Shown one piece after another: positions 44,172 through 52,997 of a stretch of DNA of 64,000 nt. The translations under genes were made by a program, and so were the position numbers. The notes under the pieces were generated by a model. It saw only the letters and a list, made by a program, of their open reading frames with translations. It was not told the origin of the DNA and searched no databases. The DNA is from Quadrisphaera sp. DSM 44207 (GTDB lineage: Bacteria > Actinomycetota > Actinomycetes > Actinomycetales > Quadrisphaeraceae): NCBI RefSeq assembly GCF_900101335.1, contig NZ_FNKA01000003.1, forward strand, positions 124,001-188,000, written 5' to 3'. Every line of letters starts with the position of its first letter. Position 1 is the first letter of the stretch.

Positions 44172-45136
44172 GGCGAGGCGGCGCGGGCGACGGCGTCCGG
44201 ACCGGCGTCCAGGCGCAGTCCGCGGTAGGACGGCTGGCGCAGCCGCCCGCCCGTCGTCCAGCCGAGGTGGCGCACCTCCACCGCCAGGGTGGGGTGGACC
44301 CACGTGGCGCCCGCGGCGTCGATGCGCGGCACCGCCGCCGCGAACGGGGAGGCGTTGGTGCGCAGCGGCCCCAGCAGCCGGCCCAGGTCGGTCGCGGCCG
44401 CCCCGGCCACCCCGCTGCCGACGCGGCCGAGGTAGCGCAGCGCCCCCGTGGCGTCGGGGGCGCCCACGAGCAGGGAGCCCACCCGCGACGTCGTCCCGAC
44501 CTCCGGGCGCCACCCGCCGATGACGCAGGTGCGCGAGAGCCGGTGCGCCTGCTTCACCCACGCCGGCGCGCGCCGTCCGGGGGCGTAGGCGGAGGAGCGG
44601 CGCTTGGCGACCACGCCCTCCAGGCCCTGCTCGGCCGTGGCCGCCAGCAGCGCGGCGCCGTCGTCGTGCCAGGAGGAGACCTGCAGGGGCCCGTAGCGGC
44701 CGCAGCCGAGGTCCAGCTGCTCCAGGGCCGCGCGCCGCGCCTCCAGGGGGCGGCGCGTGAGGTCGGCGCCGTACAGGCGCAGGACGTCGAAGACGACGTA
44801 CGCCACCGGCACCGCGCCCGCCAGCGCGCGGGCGCGGGCCGCGTCGCGCACGTGCAGGCGCTCCTGCAGCACGGGGAAGGACGGCCGCCCCTGCGCGTCG
44901 AGCGCCACGACCTCGCCGTCGAGCAGGACGTCGGGCAGGTCCGCGAGGCCGGTGAGCTCGGGGAAGGCGACCGTGGTGTCGCGCTCGGTGCGCGACGTCA
45001 GGCGCACCGAGCCCTCGCCGGCGTCGGCGAGCACGCGCATGCCGTCCCACTTCACCTCGTGCACCCACTCGGGGCCGGACGGCAGCGCCCCGCCGGGCGG
45101 CAGCGGGGAGGCGAGCATGGGGCGCACGGGCGCCAT
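44168..45136 (-). CDS. ATP-dependent DNA ligase, LigD ligase type
   Basis: Ligase of 322 residues from ATG 45136; the frame could start further upstream, but MAPVRPMLA is the usual N-terminus. The adenylation lysine lies in HEVKWDGMRVLAD; other nucleotidyltransferase motifs are DVLLDGEVVALD, YVVFDVLRLYG, EGVVAKRRSS and WVKQAHRL. A C-terminal OB-fold follows (VGSLLVGA...RYLGRVGSG). No LigD 3'-phosphoesterase domain is encoded in this gene or in the adjacent polymerase. Divergent from ku. Confidence 0.93.
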   Translation of the reverse strand: MAPVRPMLASPLPPGGALPSGPEWVHEVKWDGMRVLADAGEGSVRLTSRTERDTTVAFPELTGLADLPDVLLDGEVVALDAQGRPSFPVLQERLHVRDAARARALAGAVPVAYVVFDVLRLYGADLTRRPLEARRAALEQLDLGCGRYGPLQVSSWHDDGAALLAATAEQGLEGVVAKRRSSAYAPGRRAPAWVKQAHRLSRTCVIGGWRPEVGTTSRVGSLLVGAPDATGALRYLGRVGSGVAGAAATDLGRLLGPLRTNASPFAAAVPRIDAAGATWVHPTLAVEVRHLGWTTGGRLRQPSYRGLRLDAGPDAVARAASP

Positions 45137-45344
45137 CCTGGGCCCGCCGGCGCGCCGGGTGCCGCGCGCGGCGCGGGGCGCCACCCCCTCGGGGGACGCC
45201 GCCGCGCGCGCGACCATCCGATCGGCCCAGCCAGCGTCGCAGCAGGTCGGCCGCGGCTGCTGCTCGTCACACGGACGGCGCAGGACGGGTGGTTCCGCGT
45301 CCCTCCGGCTGTGCACCCTGCGCGGAGCAGGAGGGGAGGCGTCG

Positions 45345-46463
45345 ATGAGAGCGATCTGGAAGGGCGCGGTGTCCTTCGGGCTGGTCAGCGTGCCGGTCCG
45401 CGTCTACGCCGCCACCGGCGAGAAGGACGTCCGCTTCCACCAGGTGCACGCCGTGGACGGCGGCCGCGTGCGCTACCAGCGGGTGTGCAGCGCGGACGGC
45501 GAGGAGGTGCCCTACGCGGAGATCGCCAAGGGGTACGAGACGCCGGACGGGGAGCTGGTCGTCCTGACCGACGAGGACCTGGCGCGGCTGCCGCTGACCA
45601 GCGGCCGCGAGATCGAGGTCGTGGAGTTCGTGCCCGCCGACCAGGTGGACCCGATCCTCTTCGCCAAATGCTACTACCTCGAGCCGGACCGCGCCGCGGC
45701 CAAGCCGTACGCGCTGCTGCGGGAGGCGCTGACCTCCACCGAGCGCGTGGCCGTGGTGAAGGTCGCGCTGCGCCAGCGCGAGACCCTCGCCGTGCTCCGG
45801 GTCCGGGGCAGGGTCATCTGCCTGCAGACCGTGCTGTGGCCCGACGAGGTGCGCGAGCCCGACTTCGACGTCCTCGACGCCGACGTCGCCCTGCGCCCGC
45901 AGGAGCTCGCCGTGGCCGCCTCGCTCGTGGAGTCCCTCACCGCCGACTTCGACCCCTCCACCTTCACCGACGGCTACACGCAGGCCCTCACCGAGCTGAT
46001 CGAGGCGAAGGTCTCCCGCGGGCAGGTGCAGCGCCCGGCGCCCGCGGCCGAGGGCGCCGGCGGCGACGGCCAGGTGGTCGACCTGCTCGAGGCCCTGCAG
46101 CGCAGCGTCGAGCGGGCCCGCGCCGGCCGCGCGGCCGCGGAGCCGGCGGACGCACCGGCCCAGGAGCCGGTGCAGGAGCCGGTGCAGGCGCCGGCCCGCC
46201 GGACGGCGTCGCGCCGTCCGGTCGCGGCGGCGAGGTCCGCGCCGCCGGACGCGCCGGTCGTCACCGCGCCGAGGCCCAGGACGGCGAAGGCCCCGGCGGC
46301 GAGGTCCGCGGCGCCGGAGTCCGCGGCGAAGGCCCCGGCGGCGAAGGTCCCGGCAGCGAAGGCCCCGGTGCCGAAGTCGTCGAAGTCCGCGGCGCCGGAG
46401 TCCGCGGCGAAGGCTCCCGCGGTCGAGGCTCCCGCGAGGCGGAGCACCCGCCGGAGCGCCTGA
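45345..46463 (+). CDS. ku: Ku end-binding protein
   Basis: NHEJ protein of 372 residues. The Ku core begins MRAIWKGAVSFGLVSVPVRVY and includes VRYQRVCSADGEEVPY and PILFAKCYYLEPD (residues 1-255). An unusually long C-terminal tail of about 110 residues made of Lys/Ala/Pro repeats (KAPAAK, SAAPESAAKAPA) follows; basic tails of bacterial Ku bind DNA and help threading. GGAGGGGAGG precedes ATG 45345. Divergent from the ligase/polymerase pair, completing a compact NHEJ locus. Confidence 0.95.
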   Translation: MRAIWKGAVSFGLVSVPVRVYAATGEKDVRFHQVHAVDGGRVRYQRVCSADGEEVPYAEIAKGYETPDGELVVLTDEDLARLPLTSGREIEVVEFVPADQVDPILFAKCYYLEPDRAAAKPYALLREALTSTERVAVVKVALRQRETLAVLRVRGRVICLQTVLWPDEVREPDFDVLDADVALRPQELAVAASLVESLTADFDPSTFTDGYTQALTELIEAKVSRGQVQRPAPAAEGAGGDGQVVDLLEALQRSVERARAGRAAAEPADAPAQEPVQEPVQAPARRTASRRPVAAARSAPPDAPVVTAPRPRTAKAPAARSAAPESAAKAPAAKVPAAKAPVPKSSKSAAPESAAKAPAVEAPARRSTRRSA

Positions 46464-46550
46464 GCCCGTGCCCGCGAGACGCCGGGGCGGGTGGTGCGCC
46501 GGCGTCGGCGCAGGTGAGGATGCGCGGGTGGACGTCCGCAGGAGCAGCCG

Positions 46551-47705
46551 GTGACCCGAATCGTGTCCGTCGCCCCCGTGGTGCCCGAGCGGCGCCACGA
46601 GCAGGCCGAGATCACCGCGATGCTGCTGGACCTCGTCGCGGGCGAGCACCCGCTGGCGCCCGACCGCCGGGCCCTCATGGAGCGGCTGCACCGCAACTGC
46701 GGGGTCCGCGCGCGCCACCTGGCGCTGCCGCTGGAGCGCTACGCCGAGCTCGACGGCTTCACCGGCGCCAACGACGCCTTCCTCGAGGTCGGCGTGCAGC
46801 TGGGGACGCGCGCCGTGCGCGAGGCGCTGGAGCGGGTCGGGCTGGCCCCGGAGGACGTCGACGTCGTCCTGTCCACCACCGTCACCGGCGTCGCGGCGCC
46901 CTCCCTGGAGGCGCGGATGGTCGCCCCCCTGGGGCTGCGGCCCGACGTCAAGCGCATCCCGGTCTTCGGCCTCGGCTGCGTCGCCGGCGCGGCCGGCGTC
47001 GCCCGCCTGCACGACCACCTGGTCGGGCACCCCGACGACGTCGCGGTCCTGCTCAGCGTGGAGCTGTGCTCCCTGACGGTGCAGCGCGACGACGCCTCCA
47101 CGGCCAACCTCGTGGCCTCGGGCCTGTTCGGGGACGGCGCGGCCGCCGTCGTCCTGCTCGGGGAGCGCCGCGCGGCCGCGCTCGGGCTGCCCGGGCCGCA
47201 GGTCGTCACCTCCCGCAGCCGCTTCTACCCCGACACCGCCGACGTCATGGGCTGGGACGTCGGCGGCAGCGGCTTCCGCATCGTGCTGTCGAAGTCGGTG
47301 GCGGACGTCGTCGAGGACCACCTGGCCGACGACCTCAAGGGCTTCCTCGCCGCGGCGGACCTGGACCGCGCGGACGTGGCCCGCTGGGTGGCCCACCCGG
47401 GCGGCCCGAAGGTGCTCGAGGCGGTGCAGCGCACCCTGGAGCTGCCGGCCGGGGCGCTGCGGCACTCGTGGGAGTCCCTGGCCGCCACGGGCAACCTGTC
47501 GTCCTCCTCGGTGCTGCACGTGCTGGCCGCGACCCTGGCCGACCCGCCGCCGCCCGCCGGCTCGCACGGGGTGCTGCTGGCGATGGGGCCGGGCTTCTGC
47601 GCGGAGCTGGTGCTGCTGCGCTGGGACGAGCGGGCGGTGCGCGCCACGGCGGGCGCAGGGGCGGGCACGACGGCGGGCGCGGGCGCGGGGGCGGGCGCGG
47701 CGTGA
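46551..47705 (+). CDS. Type III polyketide synthase
   Basis: Chalcone-synthase-fold enzyme of 384 residues that condenses malonyl units onto an acyl starter. The catalytic triad is Cys143 (FGLGCVAGAAG), His282 (VAHPGGPK) and Asn315 (TGNLSSSS). The C-terminal 25 residues are Ala/Gly-rich. GTG 46551 has a GGAG ribosome site. GTGA overlaps link it to an ICMT-like methyltransferase and a flavoprotein, the same three functions as the Streptomyces griseus srsABC operon for alkylresorcinol-derived phenolic lipids; the product here is inferred on that basis. Confidence 0.93.
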   Translation: MTRIVSVAPVVPERRHEQAEITAMLLDLVAGEHPLAPDRRALMERLHRNCGVRARHLALPLERYAELDGFTGANDAFLEVGVQLGTRAVREALERVGLAPEDVDVVLSTTVTGVAAPSLEARMVAPLGLRPDVKRIPVFGLGCVAGAAGVARLHDHLVGHPDDVAVLLSVELCSLTVQRDDASTANLVASGLFGDGAAAVVLLGERRAAALGLPGPQVVTSRSRFYPDTADVMGWDVGGSGFRIVLSKSVADVVEDHLADDLKGFLAAADLDRADVARWVAHPGGPKVLEAVQRTLELPAGALRHSWESLAATGNLSSSSVLHVLAATLADPPPPAGSHGVLLAMGPGFCAELVLLRWDERAVRATAGAGAGTTAGAGAGAGAA

Positions 47706-48253
47706 GCAGCGCCGGCTGGTACGCCGTCCTGCTCGCGCTGGTCGCGGCCCAGCGGCTCCTCGAGGTGCACCTGACCCGCCGCAACCTGCGCTGGGCGCGG
47801 GCGCGCGGCGGCGTCGAGGCCGGGCGGGGCCACTTCCCGGCCATGGCCGCCCTGCACACCGCGTTCCTGCTCGCGTGCCTGGCGGAGGTGCTCCTCCTCG
47901 ACCGCCCCTTCCTGCCCGCCCTGGGGTGGTCGATGGTGGCCGTGCTCGTGCTCACCCAGGCCGTGCGGGTGTGGTGCATCCGCACCCTCGGCCCGCGCTG
48001 GAGCGCCCGCGTCGTCGTCGTGCCGGGCCTGCCGCTGGTGCAGGGCGGCCCGTACCGGTGGCTGCGCCACCCCAACTACGTCGTCGTGGCGGTCGAGCTG
48101 CTCGCCCTGCCGCTGGTGCACACCGCGTGGCTGACGGCCGTGGTCTTCAGCGCCGCCGACGCCGTCCTGCTGCTGCGCTACCGGATCCCCGCGGAGGAGG
48201 CGGCCCTGCGGGCGGCGGCACGGGCGCCGGGCGCGCCGCCCGCCGCCGCGTGA
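47702..48253 (+). CDS. ICMT-family membrane methyltransferase
   Basis: Membrane protein of 183 residues with about four hydrophobic helices and the ICMT SAM-binding signature GPYRWLRHPNYVVVAVELLALP near its C-terminus (key part PYRWLRHPNY). In srs-type operons this enzyme O-methylates the phenolic lipid ring. Its GTG overlaps the PKS stop and its stop overlaps the next start. Confidence 0.88.
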   Translation: MSSAGWYAVLLALVAAQRLLEVHLTRRNLRWARARGGVEAGRGHFPAMAALHTAFLLACLAEVLLLDRPFLPALGWSMVAVLVLTQAVRVWCIRTLGPRWSARVVVVPGLPLVQGGPYRWLRHPNYVVVAVELLALPLVHTAWLTAVVFSAADAVLLLRYRIPAEEAALRAAARAPGAPPAAA

Positions 48254-49353
48254 GCGCGCTGGCGGGCGCCGGGCTGGACGCCGACCTCCTCGTCGTCGGC
48301 GGAGGGCCCGTGGGCCTGGCCGCGGCGATCGAGGCGAGCGCGGCGGGCCTGGAGGTGCTCGTCGTCGAGCCGCGGCCGGCCCCGGTGGACAAGGCGTGCG
48401 GCGAGGGCCTGATGCCGGGCGCCCTGGCCGCCGTGCGCCGCCTCGGCGTGGACCCCGCGGGCGCCGACCTGACCGGCATCACCTACGTCGCCCCCGACGG
48501 GCGCACGCGCGCGGAGCACGCCTTCCGCACCGGGCCCGGGCGCGGGGTGCGCCGCACGGAGCTGCAGGCGCGCCTGGCCGAGCAGGCGGCGTCGGTGGGG
48601 GTGGCCACGGTGCCCGGGCGGGTGCGCGACCTCCTCCAGGACGGCGCGCGGGCGCGGCTGGTGCTCGAGGGCGAGGGCCCGGCCTCCCTGACGGCGCGGT
48701 GGGTCCTCGGCTGCGACGGCCTGCACTCGAGCGTGCGGCGCCTGGCGGGCCTGGACGCCGGCAGCGACGGGCGCCGCTACGGCGTGCGCCGGCACGCCGC
48801 GCTCGCGCCCTGGACGTCGCAGGTGGAGGTGCACTGGGGCCGCTCGGTGGAGGCCTACGTCACCCCCGTCGGGCCCGGGGAGGTGGGGGTCGCGGTCGAG
48901 GGGCCGCGCGGCACCGGGTTCGAGTCCGCCCTCGCGCAGCTGCCGGCCCTCGCGCCCCGCCTGGCGGGGGCGGCGTGGACGACGCCCGCGCGCGGCGCCG
49001 GCCCGCTGCGCCAGCGCGTGCGGGCGCGCACGGCCGGCCGCGTGCTGCTGGCGGGCGACGCCGCCGGGTACGTCGACGCGCTGACGGGGGAGGGGCTGCG
49101 CGTCGGGCTCGCGGCCGCGCGCGCGGCGGTCGAGGCGCTCGCGGCGGCGGACCGCGCCCCCTCGCCGTCCGCGCAGGCGGCGGCGGTCGCGGCGTACGAG
49201 CGGGACTGGCGGGCGCTCAGCCGTGACTACCGGACGGTGACCACCGGGCTGGTGGCGGCCACCCGCCTGCCCGCCGTCCGCCGCCGGCTGGTGCCGGTGG
49301 CCGCGGCCGTGCCGGGCCTGTTCGGCGCCGCCGTCGAGCAGCTGGCCCGCTGA
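48250..49353 (+). CDS. FAD-dependent hydroxylase/oxidoreductase of the phenolic-lipid operon
   Basis: Flavoprotein of 367 residues. FAD-binding GxGxxG is VVGGGPVGLAAAIEASAAG; the second FAD motif is GRVLLAGDAAGYVDALTGEGL; the middle contains LGCDGLHSSVRRLAG. The GEGL ending resembles geranylgeranyl-reductase-like proteins as well as aromatic hydroxylases. By analogy with SrsC it would hydroxylate the methylated resorcinol lipid, giving quinone-type products. Last gene of the coupled trio. Confidence 0.86.
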   Translation: MSALAGAGLDADLLVVGGGPVGLAAAIEASAAGLEVLVVEPRPAPVDKACGEGLMPGALAAVRRLGVDPAGADLTGITYVAPDGRTRAEHAFRTGPGRGVRRTELQARLAEQAASVGVATVPGRVRDLLQDGARARLVLEGEGPASLTARWVLGCDGLHSSVRRLAGLDAGSDGRRYGVRRHAALAPWTSQVEVHWGRSVEAYVTPVGPGEVGVAVEGPRGTGFESALAQLPALAPRLAGAAWTTPARGAGPLRQRVRARTAGRVLLAGDAAGYVDALTGEGLRVGLAAARAAVEALAAADRAPSPSAQAAAVAAYERDWRALSRDYRTVTTGLVAATRLPAVRRRLVPVAAAVPGLFGAAVEQLAR

Positions 49354-49492
49354 GCGCGCGGGCGCGGCAGGGCCGGCGCGGCAGGCCCGCGCCGTGCGGC
49401 TGGCAGGGCCGTGCCACATCCGGGTGGCAGGTCGTCACAGTTGGGTGACGACGCGTTTGCGCGGCGTTCGGCCAGGGGATGCACCGTGCGTG

Positions 49493-49624
49493 ATGTGGTT
49501 GACCCTCGCCCTGCCGCTGCTGACCCTGCCGGCGCTCATGGCGTTCACCCGCTGGGAGCAGCGCGTCATGAGCGGTCCCGTCACCGTGCGTCCGCGCGGC
49601 ACCGGGGCCCCCGCGCGGGAGTGA
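49493..49624 (+). CDS. Small single-helix membrane peptide
   Basis: 43 residues: MWLTLALPLLTLPALMAFTRWEQ then a basic, Pro/Arg-rich tail. One membrane helix followed by charged residues. Codon use is normal for the chromosome. I do not recognise a family; it could be spurious. Confidence 0.4.
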   Translation: MWLTLALPLLTLPALMAFTRWEQRVMSGPVTVRPRGTGAPARE

Positions 49625-49683
49625 GCGCGCGCGGTCCGCGGGAGGCGGTCCAGGCCGCGCCCGCCACGGCCTAGCCTGCCCGG

Positions 49684-50802
49684 GTGCGCGAGACCGGCCA
49701 CGCCGACCCCCGCCCGGCCCCGGACCGCCAGCCGCGGCCCGCGGACGTCCGCCGCTGGCGCCGGTACCTGGCGGACGAGCGGGCCGAGGCCGCCGTCTAC
49801 CGCGACCTCGCCCAGCGCCGCACGGGGGAGGAGCGCGAGATCCTGCTGGCGCTCGCGGACGCCGAGGGGCGCCACCAGGCCCACTGGGAGCAGCTGCTCG
49901 GCGTCCACGTCGGCATGCCGCAGCGGGGGGACCTGCGCACCCGTTTGCTCGGCGTCCTCGCCCGCCGCTTCGGGTCGGTGTTCGTGCTGGCGCTCGCCCA
50001 GCGCGCGGAGGCCCGCTCGCCCTACAGCCGGGACGCCGACGCCTCCCCGGCGATGGCGGCCGACGAGCGGATCCACGGCGAGGTCCTGCGGGGCCTGGCC
50101 GCGCGCGGGCGCAACCGGCTCTCGGGCACCTTCCGCGCCGCCGTGTTCGGGGCCAACGACGGCCTGGTCAGCAACCTCGCGCTCGTGCTCGGCATCAGCG
50201 CCAGCGGCGCGCCGGCGCGCACCGTCCTGCTCACCGGCCTGGCCGGGCTGCTGGCCGGCGCGCTGTCCATGGGGGCCGGGGAGTACGTGTCCGTGCGCTC
50301 CCAGCGCGAGCTGCTCGAGGCGTCCACCCCCGACCCGGAGGCGAGCACCGCCCTGCCGCACCTCGACGTCGACGCCAACGAGCTGACGCTCGTGTACCGG
50401 GCGCGGGGGATGGCGGCGCAGGAGGCCGCCGCCCGCGCGCGCGAGGTGCTCGCCGGCCTGGGCAGCGACCGCCCGCCGGCCGCCCCCGTCGGGGCCGCGC
50501 CCGACCAGGACCCCCACGAGGCCGTCGGCACGGGGTGGGGCGCCGCGGCCTCCAGCTTCGCCTTCTTCGCCTCCGGGGCCGTGGTGCCCGTGCTGCCGCA
50601 CCTGCTGGGGCTGACGGGCACGGCGGCCCTGGTCACCGCGTGCGTGCTCGTGGGCCTGGCGCTGATGACCACCGGCGCCGTCGTCGGCCTGCTCTCGGGC
50701 GCCCCGCCGCTGCGCCGCGCCCTGCGCCAGCTCGCCATCGGCTTCGGCGCGGCGGCCGTGACGTACCTGCTCGGCCTGGCGTTCGGCACCACCGCGGCCT
50801 GA
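49684..50802 (+). CDS. VIT1/CCC1-family transporter with ferritin-like N-terminal domain
   Basis: Protein of 372 residues. The N-terminal about 130 residues form a helical rubrerythrin/ferritin-like domain (RRYLADERAEAAVYRDLA, then EGRHQAHWEQLL) with Glu/His residues suited to metal binding. The C-terminal VIT1 domain has five membrane helices, with AVFGANDGLVSNLALVLG and GALSMGAGEYVSVRSQREL as hallmarks. Such fusions are thought to move Fe(II) or Mn(II). Monocistronic; GTG start. Confidence 0.9.
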   Translation: MRETGHADPRPAPDRQPRPADVRRWRRYLADERAEAAVYRDLAQRRTGEEREILLALADAEGRHQAHWEQLLGVHVGMPQRGDLRTRLLGVLARRFGSVFVLALAQRAEARSPYSRDADASPAMAADERIHGEVLRGLAARGRNRLSGTFRAAVFGANDGLVSNLALVLGISASGAPARTVLLTGLAGLLAGALSMGAGEYVSVRSQRELLEASTPDPEASTALPHLDVDANELTLVYRARGMAAQEAAARAREVLAGLGSDRPPAAPVGAAPDQDPHEAVGTGWGAAASSFAFFASGAVVPVLPHLLGLTGTAALVTACVLVGLALMTTGAVVGLLSGAPPLRRALRQLAIGFGAAAVTYLLGLAFGTTAA

Positions 50803-50927
50803 GCGGGCCGCGCGCGCCCGGGCGAGCGCGCGGGCGCCGCAGCAGGCGTTCTCGCGGCGCCGACGGGGTAGGGGACGGGTGCAGAGCCGGGCCCCGCGCC
50901 CGGCGCCCGCCACGACGAGGAGGCACC

Positions 50928-51842
50928 ATGGCGACGAAGGTCGAGAAGTCCATCCAGGTGGACGTGCCCGTGCGCACCGCGTACGACCAGTGGACGCAGT
51001 TCGAGGAGTTCCCCAACTTCATGAGCGGCGTCCAGGAGGTGCGCCAGCTCGACGAGCGCACGACCCACTGGGTCGCCGAGATCGGCGGCGTCAAGCGCGA
51101 GTGGGACGCCGCGATCCTCGAGCAGGTGCCCGACACGAAGGTCGCGTGGGCGGCCACCAGCGGCTCGACCAACGCGGGCGCCGTCTACTTCGCGCCCGTC
51201 GGGCCGAGCGCGACGGTGGTGCGCCTGTCGCTGGAGTACGAGCCGGAGGGCCTCGTCGAGAAGGCCGGTGACGCTCTCGGCGTCATCGGGCGCCGCGCGG
51301 AGTCGGACCTGGAGCGGTTCAAGTCCTTCATCGAGAGCCGCGGCTCGGCCACGGGCTCGTGGCGCGGCTCGGTGGACGACGGCACGGTGGTGGGCACGCC
51401 GGGCGTGGAGTCCGCGGCCGCCTCCCGCGGGGACAGCGGCAGCGCGGGCGTCTCGGCGGGCGCGGCGGTGGCCGGTGCCGCCGTGGTGGCCGGCGTGGCC
51501 GCTGCCGGCGTGGCGGCGATCAAGGCCCTGCGGGGCGGCTCGGACGACGCGGACGAGGGCGAGCGGGCGCCGGCCTCGGTGACGGGGCTGCCGCAGGACG
51601 CCGCCACGGGCCGCGGGCAGGTCGCGCCGCCGGTCGCGACGGGCGAGGCGGCCCCGGCCGCGGTCAGCCCCGCCGTCAGCCCCGCCGTCAGCCCCGCCGC
51701 CGCGGAGGCCGGCCTGGCCGGCACGCCCGTCCTGGACACGCCCGGAGACACCCCGGGACCGGACGACGACGCCCTCGCCCCGGACGAGGTGCTCACGAAC
51801 AACGACCTCCGAGCCACCGACGGGCAGGGCCGCCCCCTGTGA
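50928..51842 (+). CDS. SRPBCC (START-like) domain protein
   Basis: Protein of 304 residues. Residues 1-145 form a polyketide-cyclase/START-like fold (KSIQVDVPVRTAYDQWTQFEEFPNFMSGV, shown by VRTAYDQWTQFEEFPNFM). A long Ala/Gly/Ser/Pro tail follows, with a hydrophobic stretch and three SPAV repeats. Related proteins are common stress-associated genes in actinobacteria; the ligand is unknown. The start has an AGGAGG ribosome site. Confidence 0.85.
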   Translation: MATKVEKSIQVDVPVRTAYDQWTQFEEFPNFMSGVQEVRQLDERTTHWVAEIGGVKREWDAAILEQVPDTKVAWAATSGSTNAGAVYFAPVGPSATVVRLSLEYEPEGLVEKAGDALGVIGRRAESDLERFKSFIESRGSATGSWRGSVDDGTVVGTPGVESAAASRGDSGSAGVSAGAAVAGAAVVAGVAAAGVAAIKALRGGSDDADEGERAPASVTGLPQDAATGRGQVAPPVATGEAAPAAVSPAVSPAVSPAAAEAGLAGTPVLDTPGDTPGPDDDALAPDEVLTNNDLRATDGQGRPL

Positions 51843-51879
51843 GCCGGCCGGGGTGAGCCGCCGGGGTGAGCCGCGCAGG

Positions 51880-52532
51880 CGCACCCCGGCGTCGCTCCAG
51901 TGCGCGACGAGCAGGGTGGCGTCGTCCTGCAGCCGCCCGCCGCGGTGCGCCTCGACGGCGCGCGCGACGCGGCGCAGGGTCTCGGGGGCCGGCTGCCCGG
52001 CGGCCGCGCCGCGCTGGAGCAGGTCGACCAGCCGGTCGACCCCGAAGGGCACCCCGGGCGCGTCGCGCGCCCCGGTGACGCCGTCGGTGTGCAGGACCAG
52101 CCAGTCGTCCGGTTCCAGCGCCTCCTCGCCGACGGCCAGCTCCACCGGGTCGACGCCGAAGGGCGTGCGGCGGCCCCCGGGGAGGGCCTTGACGACCCGG
52201 CCCCCGTGCAGCACGAGCGGGGCCGGGTGGGCGGCGCTGACGTAGCGCAGGCGCCCGGTGTCCAGGTCCAGGGCGGCCAGCACGCCGGTCGCCGTCGCCC
52301 CGCCGCAGGCGGTCCCCAGCGCGTCGTCCACGGCGGAGGCCTGCCCGTGCAGGCTGCGCCCCGCCCGCCGGGCGGCGCGGCAGGCGCTGACGGCCGCGGC
52401 GGCGACCAGCCCGGCGTCCGCGCCGGCCTCCCCGGCGTCGACGACGGCCAGGAACGCCTCGGTCTCGGACAGCGCGTGGTCGAAGAGGTCCCCGTGCACG
52501 TCCTCGGCCGCGTCGAGCACCCCTGAGACCAC
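51880..52532 (-). pseudogene. Truncated SpoIIE-type PP2C phosphatase
   Basis: The minus-strand frame reads VSGVLDAAEDVHGDLFDHAL, then FLAVVDAGEAGADAGLVAAA, VSAAHPAPLVLHGG, PFGVDPVELAVGEEALEP, DDWLVLHTDGVTGARD and DDATLLVAHW: a nearly complete SpoIIE phosphatase domain with metal-binding Asp residues. Everything that should precede it (sensor domains and the LLP-type entry motif) is missing, and no stop codon occurs at the expected end; the frame runs on antisense through the SRPBCC gene. The upstream boundary lies within 50 bp of an IS5-type remnant, suggesting that an insertion or deletion removed the front half. Confidence 0.65.
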
Positions 52533-52578
52533 GTGCCGGGCCCGAGCAGGGAGCGACCTGAATCCGGGACGCTCCGAC

Positions 52579-52773
52579 CGCTGGCGCCTGGGCTTCCGCG
52601 ATGGACGGTCACCCGCCCTTGACTGAGGCCGCTACCGAGGACGTGACGTCAGCGAGCGAGCCTTCAACCGGCTCGAGCAGCTCCGCACCCTGATCACCCG
52701 CTACGCCGAGCGCGCCGCCCACTACCGAGCCACCGTCCTCCTCGTCAGCCTCATCGTGTGGCTCCGCACCTGA
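52579..52773 (+). pseudogene. IS5-family transposase C-terminal remnant
   Basis: The frame reads RWRLGFRDGRSPALD, then TGA, then GRYRGRDVSERAFNRLEQLR and RYAERAAHYRATVLLVSLIVWLRT before a normal TGA. The conserved IS5/IS1182-type ending (GGRP.. YRGRNVVERxFNRLKQxR..ATRYD..A.xYRA) is recognisable, but the DDE core is absent and an in-frame stop sits at 52624-52626. Dead fragment marking the edge of the low-GC patch. Confidence 0.7.
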
Positions 52774-52997
52774 TCCGCAGGACGAGCCCTAGGAGTCCGG
52801 CGACGTATCAGACTCTGCCCTTTGATCCAGCTATTAGCGTACCGAAATCAAAAAGTCAACTCTTACGGGCTTTGCTGCGTTCGAGCTAGGTTGCTTGAGC
52901 TCCCCTATGGCGCGAGTAGCACGGACAGCGGAGCCGCTCTGGTCAACGATGACCGAGAGCGTTCGTGCGCGTTCGAAACCACCCAGGAGGTAGGCGA

